In this document: piece by piece, positions 7,633-15,215 of the stretch
How positions within the stretch are numbered: position 1 is the stretch's first letter
How the letters are laid out: each line of letters begins with the position of its first letter
Source of the DNA: Cloacibacterium caeni_C
GTDB lineage: Bacteria > Bacteroidota > Bacteroidia > Flavobacteriales > Weeksellaceae
Assembly (NCBI GenBank): GCA_002422665.1
Contig: DITA01000090.1
Span: 1 to 20,756, forward strand
Length of the DNA stretch: 20,756 bases
Direction of reading: 5' to 3'
Made by a program: the position numbers and the translations under genes
The notes under the pieces: model-generated
Seen by the model: the letters and a program-made list of their open reading frames with translations, nothing else
Database searches by the model: none
Told to the model about the DNA's origin: nothing

Positions 7633-9204
7633 ATGGAGTCTAATTTTAAAATAACAGCCGCTCATCATTATCCCGAAATTTTCTCGGAAGAATTGGTGGA
7701 ATTTTTGATTCACTTGCATAAAAAATTTAATCAAGACAGATTAGAATTATTGTCTGCAAGGAAGATGGTGCAACAAAAAATAGATGAAGGTGTTTTTCCA
7801 AAATTTCCAGAAGAAACTGCAGGAATTAGAGAAGAAAATTGGGTGTGCAGCAGATTGCCAAAAGATTTACAAGACAGAAGAGTAGAAATTACAGGTCCAG
7901 TTGATAGAAAGATGATTATCAATGCTTTGAATTCTGGAGCGTCTACTTTTATGGCAGATTTCGAGGATTCTAATTCGCCAACTTGGGAAAATTGCATGGA
8001 AGGGCAAATTAACCTTTCTGATGCGATTAATAGAACCATAGATTTTGTAAACAAAGAAGGGAAATCGTACCAATTGGGAGAAAAATTAACGGTGCTTTTG
8101 GTAAGACCTCGTGGATTACATTTAGACGAAAAAAATATATTGATAAATGGAGAAAAAGCTTCTGGTTCACTGATTGATTTCGGGATTTATTTTTTCAGAA
8201 ATGCAAAAAAATTATTAGAAAACGGAAGCGGTCCTTATTTCTATTTACCAAAATTAGAGCATTATAAAGAAGCACGATGGTGGAATGAGATCTTCAATTT
8301 CTCACAAAATTATTTAGGTATTTCTCAAGGCACTATTAAGGCCACAGTTCTCATAGAAACCATTACTGCTTCTTTTCAGCTCGATGAAATTTTATACGAA
8401 CTCAAAGAACATAGTTCTGGACTCAATTGTGGAAGATGGGATTACATTTTCTCTTACATCAAAAAATTTAGAAATCATAAGGAATTTTTAGTTCCAGACA
8501 GAGATCAAGTGACCATGACTTCACCTTTTATGAGTGCCTATTCTAAACGAGTGATTCAGGTTTGTCATAAGCGTGGAGTTCATGCAATGGGAGGAATGGC
8601 AGCACAAATTCCCGTAAAAAATAATGAAGAAGAAAACGAATTGGCATATGCAAAAGTTCGTGCAGACAAAGAGCGTGAAGTGAAAAACGGTCACGATGGA
8701 ACTTGGGTAGCACATCCTGGTTTGGTTCCTGTAGCGAAGAAAATTTTTGATGAATTTATGCCGACACCAAATCAAATAGATAAAAAACACGAAGACTATC
8801 ATATTACAGAGGCAGATTTATTAGAAGTTCCAAAAGGTGAAATCACCGAAAAAGGCGTGAGAAAAAATATCAACGTAGGAATTCTTTATATAGAATCTTG
8901 GCTCATGGGAACTGGAGCAGCTGCATTATATAACTTAATGGAAGATGCTGCAACTGCTGAAATTTCTAGAACTCAAGTTTGGCAATGGTTGAAAAATCAA
9001 GCGAAGTTGAATGATGGAAGAACATTGACCCAAGAAATAGTTCTGGAATTTGAGAAAGAAGAACTCGAAAATATCAAAAAATATGTAGGCGAAAATCGCT
9101 ATAAAAAGGGAAAATTTGATTTGGCAACAAAGCTTTTTAATGAGTTGGTTTTCGATGAAAATTTCGAGGATTTCTTAACCTTAAAAGCATATCCGTTTAT
9201 CTAG
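7633..9204 (+). CDS. aceB: Malate synthase A
   Basis: Condenses glyoxylate with acetyl-CoA to malate, the second step of the glyoxylate bypass. From the ATG at 7633 the protein has 523 residues, near the family length of about 530. The malate synthase signature is complete at about residues 258-273 (KEHSSGLNCGRWDYIF). The substrate-binding LVRPRGLHL has R158, and the stretch MTSPFMSAYSKRVIQVCHKRG followed by HAMGGMAAQIP is also typical. A TTG eight codons upstream keeps the frame but adds only MKPKTKYT and is less likely the start. Isocitrate lyase follows 94 bases downstream on the same strand, and the RamB-like regulator is divergent. Growth on acetate or fatty acids is the expected use. 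Confidence 0.97.
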   Translation: MESNFKITAAHHYPEIFSEELVEFLIHLHKKFNQDRLELLSARKMVQQKIDEGVFPKFPEETAGIREENWVCSRLPKDLQDRRVEITGPVDRKMIINALNSGASTFMADFEDSNSPTWENCMEGQINLSDAINRTIDFVNKEGKSYQLGEKLTVLLVRPRGLHLDEKNILINGEKASGSLIDFGIYFFRNAKKLLENGSGPYFYLPKLEHYKEARWWNEIFNFSQNYLGISQGTIKATVLIETITASFQLDEILYELKEHSSGLNCGRWDYIFSYIKKFRNHKEFLVPDRDQVTMTSPFMSAYSKRVIQVCHKRGVHAMGGMAAQIPVKNNEEENELAYAKVRADKEREVKNGHDGTWVAHPGLVPVAKKIFDEFMPTPNQIDKKHEDYHITEADLLEVPKGEITEKGVRKNINVGILYIESWLMGTGAAALYNLMEDAATAEISRTQVWQWLKNQAKLNDGRTLTQEIVLEFEKEELENIKKYVGENRYKKGKFDLATKLFNELVFDENFEDFLTLKAYPFI

Positions 9205-9208
9205 ATGT

Positions 9209-9271
9209 GAGATTCGAGATACGAGATACGAGATTTTTAACTCGGAACTCGGAACACGGAACTCGTATCAA
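9209..9271 (+). repeat. 7-bp-period tandem array after aceB
   Basis: Nine heptads remain in one register from 9209 to 9271. The first four are variants of GAGATAC; the later ones are variants of GGAACTC (equivalently CTCGGAA). The ends are partly self-complementary: GATACGAG (9218-9225 and 9225-9232) can pair with CTCGTATC (9262-9269). It fills nearly the whole gap between aceB and aceA, so it would be transcribed inside the operon. Confidence 0.85.
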
Positions 9272-9298
9272 AATTTTAACAAACAAACCCAAAATATC

Positions 9299-10576
9299 AT
9301 GAACAGACAAGAACAAATCCAAGCGCTCGAAAAAGAATGGAGAGAAAATCCAAGATGGAGCGGAATTACAAGACCTTATTCGGCTGAAGAAGTGTTAAAA
9401 CTCAGAGGAAAGTACAAGTTAGATTATACCATCGCTAATCAAATGTCAGAGTTGCTTTGGAAAAAGCTAAACAATCAAGATTTTGTGGCGGGATTAGGAG
9501 CTTTAACAGGAAATCAAGCGGTTCAGGAAGTTGACGCAGGTTTAGAAGCCATTTATCTTTCTGGTTGGCAAGTTGCCGCAGATGCGAATCTTTCTGGAGA
9601 AATGTATCCTGACCAATCGCTTTATCCTGCGAATTCAGTTCCTGCAGTGGTGAAAAAAATCAATAATGCACTTTTGAGAGCAGACCAAATTCAGTCTGTA
9701 AATGGAGGCGGTGAAAAAGATTATTTGGTTCCAATCGTTGCAGATGCAGAAGCTGGTTTCGGAGGAAATCTGAATGCTTTTGAATTGATGAAACAAATGA
9801 TAGAAGCTGGTGCAGCTGGTGTTCACTTCGAAGATCAATTGTCTTCTGCTAAAAAATGCGGTCACCTAGGTGGAAAAGTTTTGGTTCCAACTCAAGAAGC
9901 GATAAATAAATTGATTGCAGCAAGATTAGCAGCAGATGTTTGCGGAGTTCCTACGGTTTTGGTAGCAAGAACAGATGCAGATGCTGCCGATTTATTGACG
10001 TCTGATATTGATGATAGAGATAAAAAATTTGTAACTGGTGAAAGAACTTCTGAAGGTTTTTTTCAAGTGAATTGCGGTGTAGAACAAGGTATTGATAGAG
10101 GACTTTCTTACGCTCCTTATGCAGATTTAATTTGGATGGAAACTTCTAACCCAGATTTAGAATATGCGAGAAAATTTGCAGAAGGAATTCATGCAAAATT
10201 CCCTGGAAAAATGTTGGCGTACAATTGTTCTCCATCTTTCAACTGGGCAGCTAAATTGACGGTTCCTGAAATGGAAACTTTTCGTGAAGAATTAGCGAAA
10301 ATGGGATACAAATTCCAATTTATTACTTTGGCAGGTTTCCACGCTTTGAATACTGCGATGTTCGAATTGGCATTGGCTTACAAAGAAAGAGGAATGGCGG
10401 GTTACAGCGAATTGCAAGAAAGAGAATTTGCATTACAAGCGAAAGGTTTCCGTGCAGTGAAACACCAAAGTTTCGTAGGAACTGGTTATTTTGATGCAGT
10501 TCAAACCGTAGTAACTGCAGGAAATTCTTCTACTACAGCTTTAGCTGGTTCTACGGAAGCGGAGCAATTCCATTAA
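9299..10576 (+). CDS. aceA: Isocitrate lyase
   Basis: Splits isocitrate into succinate and glyoxylate, the first step of the glyoxylate bypass. The protein has 425 residues, against about 430 in E. coli. The catalytic signature is K185-K-C187-G-H189 within SSAKKCGHLGGKVLVPTQEA. Upstream are the substrate-site GGWQVAADAN-like stretch (here SGWQVAADANLSG) and metal-binding VADAEAGFGG. The TIM-barrel core continues with VARTDADAADLL and YNCSPSFNWA. It is the second gene of the unit with aceB. No aceK kinase gene is near, so control is likely transcriptional through the divergent regulator. Start codon ATG at 9299. Confidence 0.98.
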   Translation: MNRQEQIQALEKEWRENPRWSGITRPYSAEEVLKLRGKYKLDYTIANQMSELLWKKLNNQDFVAGLGALTGNQAVQEVDAGLEAIYLSGWQVAADANLSGEMYPDQSLYPANSVPAVVKKINNALLRADQIQSVNGGGEKDYLVPIVADAEAGFGGNLNAFELMKQMIEAGAAGVHFEDQLSSAKKCGHLGGKVLVPTQEAINKLIAARLAADVCGVPTVLVARTDADAADLLTSDIDDRDKKFVTGERTSEGFFQVNCGVEQGIDRGLSYAPYADLIWMETSNPDLEYARKFAEGIHAKFPGKMLAYNCSPSFNWAAKLTVPEMETFREELAKMGYKFQFITLAGFHALNTAMFELALAYKERGMAGYSELQEREFALQAKGFRAVKHQSFVGTGYFDAVQTVVTAGNSSTTALAGSTEAEQFH

Positions 10577-10580
10577 TTAA

Positions 10581-10636
10581 GAGCCAAGTAAAAGGTAAAA
10601 CGAGCCAAGTAAAAAGACTCAAGTAAAAAGTAAGAA
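10581..10636 (+). repeat. 7-bp-period tandem array after aceA
   Basis: Eight heptads in register starting four bases after the stop. Units are variants of GAGCCAA and GTAAAAA, and GAGCCAAGTAAAA recurs with a 21-base (3 x 7) offset at 10581 and 10602. The sequence differs from the array behind aceB, but the period is the same. Confidence 0.75.
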
Positions 10637-10749
10637 TAAAGTTTAAAAAGGATTCTGAAATTTTAGAAAATAAAAAATGATTTATTCATAATTCATTTCC
10701 ATTTGTCACTCTTAACAAACAAAGAGTCCATAGTTTTTAATTTGTTGAA

Positions 10750-10781
10750 AAAATCGCCTCGCAATTTTGCGAGGCGATTTT
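10750..10781. terminator. Strong bidirectional terminator between aceA and the GH31 gene
   Basis: A perfect 15-bp inverted repeat runs from AAAATCGCCTCGCAA (10750-10764) to TTGCGAGGCGATTTT (10767-10781), GC-rich in the centre with A and T ends. It serves both convergent genes; the GH31 stop begins four bases beyond it. Confidence 0.92.
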
Positions 10782-10784
10782 GGT

Positions 10785-13196
10785 TTATAACTTTATTTTC
10801 ACTTTACTTTCCTTGGCAGAATCCCAAACCAAATTCACTTTCAAAGTTTTCTTTTCAGAATCATAAGTGTATTCTAATTTTTTGCAACCCGCTTTTACAG
10901 AATTTGGATTTTTAGAAACATGATGAATGATGAGTTCTAAATTTTTAGATTTTGCTGAAAAATTTGCGGCCACTTCATTTTCTAACTCAAAAGTGATGGT
11001 TTTTCCGTTGGTTTTAGCTTCGAAATTCATCATTTCAAATTGTCCTTTTTCGTAGGCTCCGTTTTGTAAACCATCGTCATTGTATAATTTAAGTTGGGTT
11101 TCTGTTACTTTTTCGTCAAAATAATAATGTAAAATCAAAGAATTTCCATCATATTCTTTAGTAGATTGCATTGGTTTTGCCATCGGAATAATACTTCCTG
11201 CTCTTACAAAAGTTGGGATTTTATCTTCTTCCGTGGCAAAAGTCTGAGTAGTTCCGCCAGAAATTTTTTCATCAGTATAGAAATTTACCCAATCAGAATT
11301 TTTAGGAAAATAAATGCTTTGTTCTTTTTGTCCTTTATTTAAAATCGGAGAAATTAAGAAATCTTTGCCCCAAAAATATGCATCATTGTAAGTATAAAGT
11401 TTCTGATTTTCAGGTTCTTCAAAAAATAATGGTCGCATTAAAGGTGTTCCGTTTTTATGATTTTCGAAAACCAAATTATAATTATAAGGAAGCAAAGCAT
11501 AACGCAATTCTATAGATTTTTTCGCTAATTTTCTTGCTTTTTCGCTTCTGTAAATTGGTTCGCTTGGTACATTTTCATCAGCGTGAGGTCTGTAAATTGG
11601 GTTGAAAACGCCATATTGCAACCAACGAGCATACAATTCATCATCTTCATTTTTTCCTGCAAAACCTCCCAAATCACTGTGCATAAAAGCAATTCCTTGC
11701 AATCCCATTTGCAAAGCAATGTCTGGCTGACTTTGCAATCCGCCCCAACTTCTTGACACATCGCCACTCCAAGGAACGAGGCCGTTTCTTTGAGCGCCAG
11801 AATAACCTGCTCTCATCAAAATAAACGGACGAACGTTTGGTGAAGTTTCTGCAAAACTTTCTTTCACCAATTTTGCCCAATCCATTCCGTAAATATTGTG
11901 AACTTGGTCGCCGTTTTTTCCGTTTCCATGAAGGATTGTAGAAGGATGAACCTCTGGCTCTCCTAAATCTCCCCAAATTCCTGTAACGCCTTGATTTAAT
12001 AAGTCTTTGTAAATATTTTTGAACCAAGAATTTCCTTTTTGGCTGTAAATGTCAATCAAACCAGTGTGCCCGAAATAAAAATCGTACATAAATGCTTTTC
12101 CCTCGTTGTTTTTTGCTAAAATTTCTTTGTCAAGAGCTTCTTGATAACGCGAAGAAGTATCTACTACGAAAGGTTCGGTGATGAGAATGGTTTCTACGTT
12201 GTTTTTTCGCAAATCATCAATCATTTGTTGAGGTTTTGGGAAATTATCTTTGTCCCAAGCAAAATTTCCGAGCGTTCCTTGAATAGATTTTCCGAACCAA
12301 TATAAATCTAAAATAATGGCATCAACAGGAATTTTTTCTGCTCTGAATTTCTCAATCGTTTCCAAAGTTTGTTGCTGTGTACGATATCCAAATCTGCTCG
12401 AAAAATTCCCTAAACTCCATCTTGGAAGCATCGGTTGTTTTCCTGTTAAATTGGTATAATTTTTAACCAAATCTTCCCAAGAATTTCCAGAAATTACCTG
12501 ATAAACTTTTCTTCCAGAAACGGTTTCGTAAGTCAATGAATTGTCTTTTTTGCTGTCTAAATCAAGGTAACCAATCGGTGCATTGTCAAAATGAATCAAA
12601 TATTTTTTACTCGAAACTACAATGGGCATCGTGTAATTAAGCAATTCAGATTTGGTTTCGTAGCCGTAATGAGCACGATTGTACAACATTAATCTGTTTC
12701 CGCGACGATTCATTCCGAGTGCTCTTGCTCCAGCTCCGTATAAAACTTCATCTGGAGAAAGATTGAAATTTAAAGTTTCAAAATTTTGTGGATGATTGTT
12801 GATTTCGCCGTTTTCATACGTTCCGTAACCGTTTTTTTCAGAAATCAAGAGTTCATCACCTTTATAATAAGAAATTTGAAATGGCACTTTTTGAATTTTT
12901 ACGGTAATTCCAGATGTTTCAATCCATGCAAAACCTCTGGTTTCTCTGAAGTTGTATTTTACATCTTTTGGTGAAAGAATTACGGCGTGAGAATTTTCTG
13001 TAAGCGTTTGATTTTTTGGAATAAAAGCCGTTTCTACCATTTCTGGAGTGTAGAATTTCACTTGATATAATCCATCATTGACAGAAATTTCGGCAGTGTT
13101 ATTTTTAAATTCAATTTTTTGAAAAAATCTTTGATTGTTTTGTGCGAAAAGACTTGCTGCTAAGAAAAGCAACAAAAACTTGAAAACGTTTTTCAT
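10785..13196 (-). CDS. Exported GH31 alpha-glucosidase or alpha-transglucosylase
   Basis: A protein of 803 residues with a signal peptide at 1-18 (FLLLFLAASLFA, cleavage before Q19), so periplasmic or outer-membrane side. An N-terminal mutarotase-like domain precedes the (beta/alpha)8 barrel, and C-terminal beta domains (DUF5110-like) follow. The nucleophile is D410 in GIWGDLGEPE and the acid/base is D479 in WSGDVSRSW; ILDLYWFGKSIQGTLGNFAWD belongs to the substrate pocket. The pattern resembles the Cellvibrio Agd31B-type oligosaccharide 4-alpha-glucosyltransferase, but plain alpha-glucosidase is equally possible from sequence. Monocistronic on the minus strand. With the amylase at 16992 it suggests use of starch or maltooligosaccharides. 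Confidence 0.92.
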   Translation of the reverse strand: MKNVFKFLLLFLAASLFAQNNQRFFQKIEFKNNTAEISVNDGLYQVKFYTPEMVETAFIPKNQTLTENSHAVILSPKDVKYNFRETRGFAWIETSGITVKIQKVPFQISYYKGDELLISEKNGYGTYENGEINNHPQNFETLNFNLSPDEVLYGAGARALGMNRRGNRLMLYNRAHYGYETKSELLNYTMPIVVSSKKYLIHFDNAPIGYLDLDSKKDNSLTYETVSGRKVYQVISGNSWEDLVKNYTNLTGKQPMLPRWSLGNFSSRFGYRTQQQTLETIEKFRAEKIPVDAIILDLYWFGKSIQGTLGNFAWDKDNFPKPQQMIDDLRKNNVETILITEPFVVDTSSRYQEALDKEILAKNNEGKAFMYDFYFGHTGLIDIYSQKGNSWFKNIYKDLLNQGVTGIWGDLGEPEVHPSTILHGNGKNGDQVHNIYGMDWAKLVKESFAETSPNVRPFILMRAGYSGAQRNGLVPWSGDVSRSWGGLQSQPDIALQMGLQGIAFMHSDLGGFAGKNEDDELYARWLQYGVFNPIYRPHADENVPSEPIYRSEKARKLAKKSIELRYALLPYNYNLVFENHKNGTPLMRPLFFEEPENQKLYTYNDAYFWGKDFLISPILNKGQKEQSIYFPKNSDWVNFYTDEKISGGTTQTFATEEDKIPTFVRAGSIIPMAKPMQSTKEYDGNSLILHYYFDEKVTETQLKLYNDDGLQNGAYEKGQFEMMNFEAKTNGKTITFELENEVAANFSAKSKNLELIIHHVSKNPNSVKAGCKKLEYTYDSEKKTLKVNLVWDSAKESKVKIKL

Positions 13197-13278
13197 TTCC
13201 TAAAGCATTAAAATTTGTTAGCGTAAAGGTAAGGAAATTGATATTTAAAAATTCATGAATTTTATCTTGAATTTTGTC

Positions 13279-13305
13279 TCGCTGATTTTGCTGATTGAGC
13301 AGATT
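13279..13305 (-). repeat. Degenerate 9-bp tandem repeat, three units, inverted copy of the 3582 array
   Basis: Plus-strand units TCGCTGATT, TTGCTGATT and GAGCAGATT. On the minus strand these correspond to the AATCAGCAA-type nonamers at 3582-3608, sharing a 16-base exact match (13277-13292). It lies in the 184-base divergent gap between the GH31 gene and queD. Confidence 0.75.
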
Positions 13306-13368
13306 TTTAAATCAAATTTAAGCTAATTAAATGATTGTTTTAAAACAAATTCAAATTCAAAAATTCTC

Positions 13369-13376
13369 TATCTTTG
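13369..13376 (+). promoter_or_regulatory. -7 box directly abutting the queD start codon
   Basis: TATCTTTG matches TAnnTTTG and ends four bases before the ATG at 13381. Transcription would begin at or within a base or two of the ATG, so the mRNA is probably leaderless. No strong -33 element is visible. Confidence 0.6.
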
Positions 13377-13380
13377 CACC

Positions 13381-13827
13381 ATGATACGCATTACTAAAAT
13401 TTTCACCTTCGAGACGGCGCATGTTTTGTATAACTATGACGGCAAATGCAAAAATATGCACGGACATTCTTACAAACTTTTTGTTACCGTAAAAGGAAAT
13501 CCTATTAATGACATCAATAACGTGAAAAACGGAATGGTGGTGGATTTTGGAGACATTAAAAAAATTGTAAAAGAGGAAATTGTAGATGTTTGGGATCATG
13601 CAGTTTTGCTCAATGCTCTTACTCCGCATAAAGAATTGGGCGAAGATTTGGCTCAAAAAGGGCATAAAGTAATTGAGTGCAATTACCAGCCGACTTGCGA
13701 AAATATGCTCTACGAAATTGCCGAAAAAATTAAAAATAAATTGCCTTCTCATGTTCAATTGGCGTATCTGAAACTTCACGAAACCGAAAATTCTTACGGA
13801 GAATGGTTTGCGGAAGAAAACAGTTAA
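13381..13827 (+). CDS. queD: 6-carboxytetrahydropterin synthase / PTPS-family protein
   Basis: Converts 7,8-dihydroneopterin triphosphate to 6-carboxytetrahydropterin, the second step towards queuosine. The product has 148 residues, slightly longer than E. coli QueD (about 120). Zinc ligands are H14 (FETAHVL), H27 and H29 (MHGHSY), with the catalytic C23 between them; the WDHAVLL motif and a late HETENSYGEW complete the active site. It could also be called a PTPS-type protein, but the queD role is the usual one in Flavobacteriia without biopterin synthesis. It is the first gene of the plus-strand run reaching 16863. Confidence 0.93.
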   Translation: MIRITKIFTFETAHVLYNYDGKCKNMHGHSYKLFVTVKGNPINDINNVKNGMVVDFGDIKKIVKEEIVDVWDHAVLLNALTPHKELGEDLAQKGHKVIECNYQPTCENMLYEIAEKIKNKLPSHVQLAYLKLHETENSYGEWFAEENS

Positions 13828-13841
13828 TGTGATAATTTGAT

Positions 13842-13896
13842 GATGAGATAATGAGATAATTTTTTACTTTGAACCTTGAAACTCGAACCTTGAAAC
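13842..13896 (+). repeat. Short-period repeats between queD and lpxH (8-bp then 7-bp)
   Basis: First comes a GAGATAAT octamer pair (13845-13860 region). From 13867 follow four heptads, CTTTGAA, CCTTGAA, ACTCGAA, CCTTGAA (13867-13894). The heptads run into the first codons assigned to lpxH, so they affect where translation can start. Confidence 0.7.
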
Positions 13897-14693
13897 AAAT
13901 AAAATTACATCCTAATAAAAAAATCTACTTCGCTTCTGATCAGCATTTTGGTGCGCCAACTCCTGAGTTGAGTAAGCCAAGAGAAGCTAAATTTCTAGCA
14001 TGGTTAGACGAAATAAAAAAAGATGCACAAGTGCTTTTTTTAATGGGCGATTTGTTTGATTTTTGGCACGAATGGAAATATGTAGTTCCGAAAGGTTACG
14101 TGAGAATTTTAGGGAAATTAGCAGAATTGAAAGACAGTGGAATTGACATTTATTTCTTCGTAGGAAACCACGATTTATGGATGAAAGATTATTTGGAAGA
14201 GGAAATCGGCATTCCAGTTTTTTTTGAAAAACAATATTATGAAGTTTCTGGGAAAAACTTCCTTTTAGCTCATGGAGACGGACTTGGGCCAGGCGATAAA
14301 GGTTATAAGAGAATGAAAAAACTCTTTACCAATCCTATTGCGCAATGGTTTTTTAAGTGGCTTCATCCTGATATTGCGATGAAAGTTGCGATTTATTTTT
14401 CTACCAAAAATAAGATGATTAGTGGAGTAGAAGATATGAAGTTTTTAGGCGAGGACAAAGAATTTCTTATCATTTATTCTAAAGAAAAATTGAAGTCTGA
14501 AAATTTAGATTACTTCGTTTATGGTCATCGTCATTTGCCTATGGTTATAGATTTGAAAGTTGATGGAAAGGAAGCAAAACATGTGAATCTGGGTGATTGG
14601 ATTTCTTATTTTACGTATGGTGTTTTTGATGGAGAGGAATTTAAAATATTGAAACACGGAGACACAGAGAATGCACAGAGCACACAGGAATAA
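13869..14693 (+). CDS. lpxH: UDP-2,3-diacylglucosamine diphosphatase, lipid A synthesis
   Basis: Hydrolyses UDP-2,3-diacylglucosamine to lipid X and UMP at the inner membrane. It is a calcineurin-like metallophosphoesterase of up to 274 residues. Metal-binding motifs (TTG 13869 counted as residue 1) are D24-x-H26 (SDQHFGAP), G-D61 (MGDLFDFW), G-N100-H101-D102, H135-G-D137 and G-H220-R-H222. There is no ATG before the first motif. The start is a TTG, either 13869 or 13890; the latter leaves KQIKLHPNKKIYFASD, closer to homologs as I remember them. The C-terminal eleven residues (GDTENAQSTQE) are encoded by a CACAGAG repeat and look like an acquired extension. The gene follows queD on the same strand. 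Confidence 0.9.
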   Translation: MNLETRTLKQIKLHPNKKIYFASDQHFGAPTPELSKPREAKFLAWLDEIKKDAQVLFLMGDLFDFWHEWKYVVPKGYVRILGKLAELKDSGIDIYFFVGNHDLWMKDYLEEEIGIPVFFEKQYYEVSGKNFLLAHGDGLGPGDKGYKRMKKLFTNPIAQWFFKWLHPDIAMKVAIYFSTKNKMISGVEDMKFLGEDKEFLIIYSKEKLKSENLDYFVYGHRHLPMVIDLKVDGKEAKHVNLGDWISYFTYGVFDGEEFKILKHGDTENAQSTQE

Positions 14694-14820
14694 AAAGCTT
14701 TTGCAAACTTTGTAAGTCCGTGGTTTAAAGAAATACGGAGACACAGAAAATAACAGAAAGCACAAAGTTAATTCTCTGTGAGCGCTGTGAAAAACTCAAT
14801 GTCTCTGTGTTTAAAAATAT
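14656..14820 (+). repeat. CACAGAG/CTCTGTG repeat cluster upstream of the GxxExxY gene
   Basis: Two leftward units begin with the same ACGGAGACACAGA (14656-14668 and 14735-14747) and continue with CACAGAG-like motifs. Rightward motifs CTCTGTG lie at 14774-14780 and 14803-14809. CACAGAGAAT (14663-14672) is the exact inverse complement of 14771-14780. A divergent unit ending GTGGTTTAAAG lies at 14706-14730. The block covers the end of lpxH and stops six bases before the next ATG. Confidence 0.85.
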
Positions 14821-14825
14821 AAAAT

Positions 14826-15212
14826 ATGCACGAAAACGAAATTTCTAAAATTATTTTTGATTTGGGACTAAAAATTCATAAAAATCTTGGTCCTGGACTT
14901 TTGGAAAGTGCTTATGAAGAATGCTTATTTTATGAAATTTCAAAAGCTGGATTATTTGTAGAAAAACAAAAACCAATGCCATTAATCTACGAAGAAGTGA
15001 AATTAGATATTGGCTATAGAATGGACTTATTAGTTGAAAAAAGCGTTGTAATAGAAGTGAAATCCTGTGAAGCACTAAACGATGTGCATCTTGCTCAAGT
15101 TTTAACTTATTTAAAATTAAGCGGTTGTAGATTGGGATTACTTATTAATTTTAATACTAACTTATTTAAAAACGGTTACAGAAGAATATTGAACGGAAAT
15201 GTTTCCTTATAA
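14826..15212 (+). CDS. GxxExxY protein (PD-(D/E)XK-like, PF13366 type)
   Basis: A protein of 128 residues, the usual size. The family-defining motif is G24-L-L-E27-S-A-Y30 in KIHKNLGPGLLESAYEECL. A restriction-endonuclease-like core follows: D67 in GYRMDLLVE, then E77-V-K79 in VVIEVKS, with a conserved HLAQVLTYLKLSG segment and LGLLINFN. All putative metal and catalytic residues are intact, so it may be an active nuclease, but no function is established for the family. It is bracketed by 47/48-bp imperfect direct repeats (14774-14820 and 15216-15263) and sits between lpxH and an acyltransferase, looking like an inserted cassette. Confidence 0.93.
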   Translation: MHENEISKIIFDLGLKIHKNLGPGLLESAYEECLFYEISKAGLFVEKQKPMPLIYEEVKLDIGYRMDLLVEKSVVIEVKSCEALNDVHLAQVLTYLKLSGCRLGLLINFNTNLFKNGYRRILNGNVSL

Positions 15213-15215
15213 TAA

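Noticed and set aside
9209..9271. CRISPR-like array
   Set aside because: Units are seven bases with no spacers and no cas genes nearby; this is a simple tandem repeat.
14505..14765. Minus-strand 86-codon frame containing FLCALCILCVSVF
   Set aside because: It lies opposite lpxH and the CACAGAG repeats. The Leu/Cys-rich peptide is the standard artefact of reading this repeat on the opposite strand.
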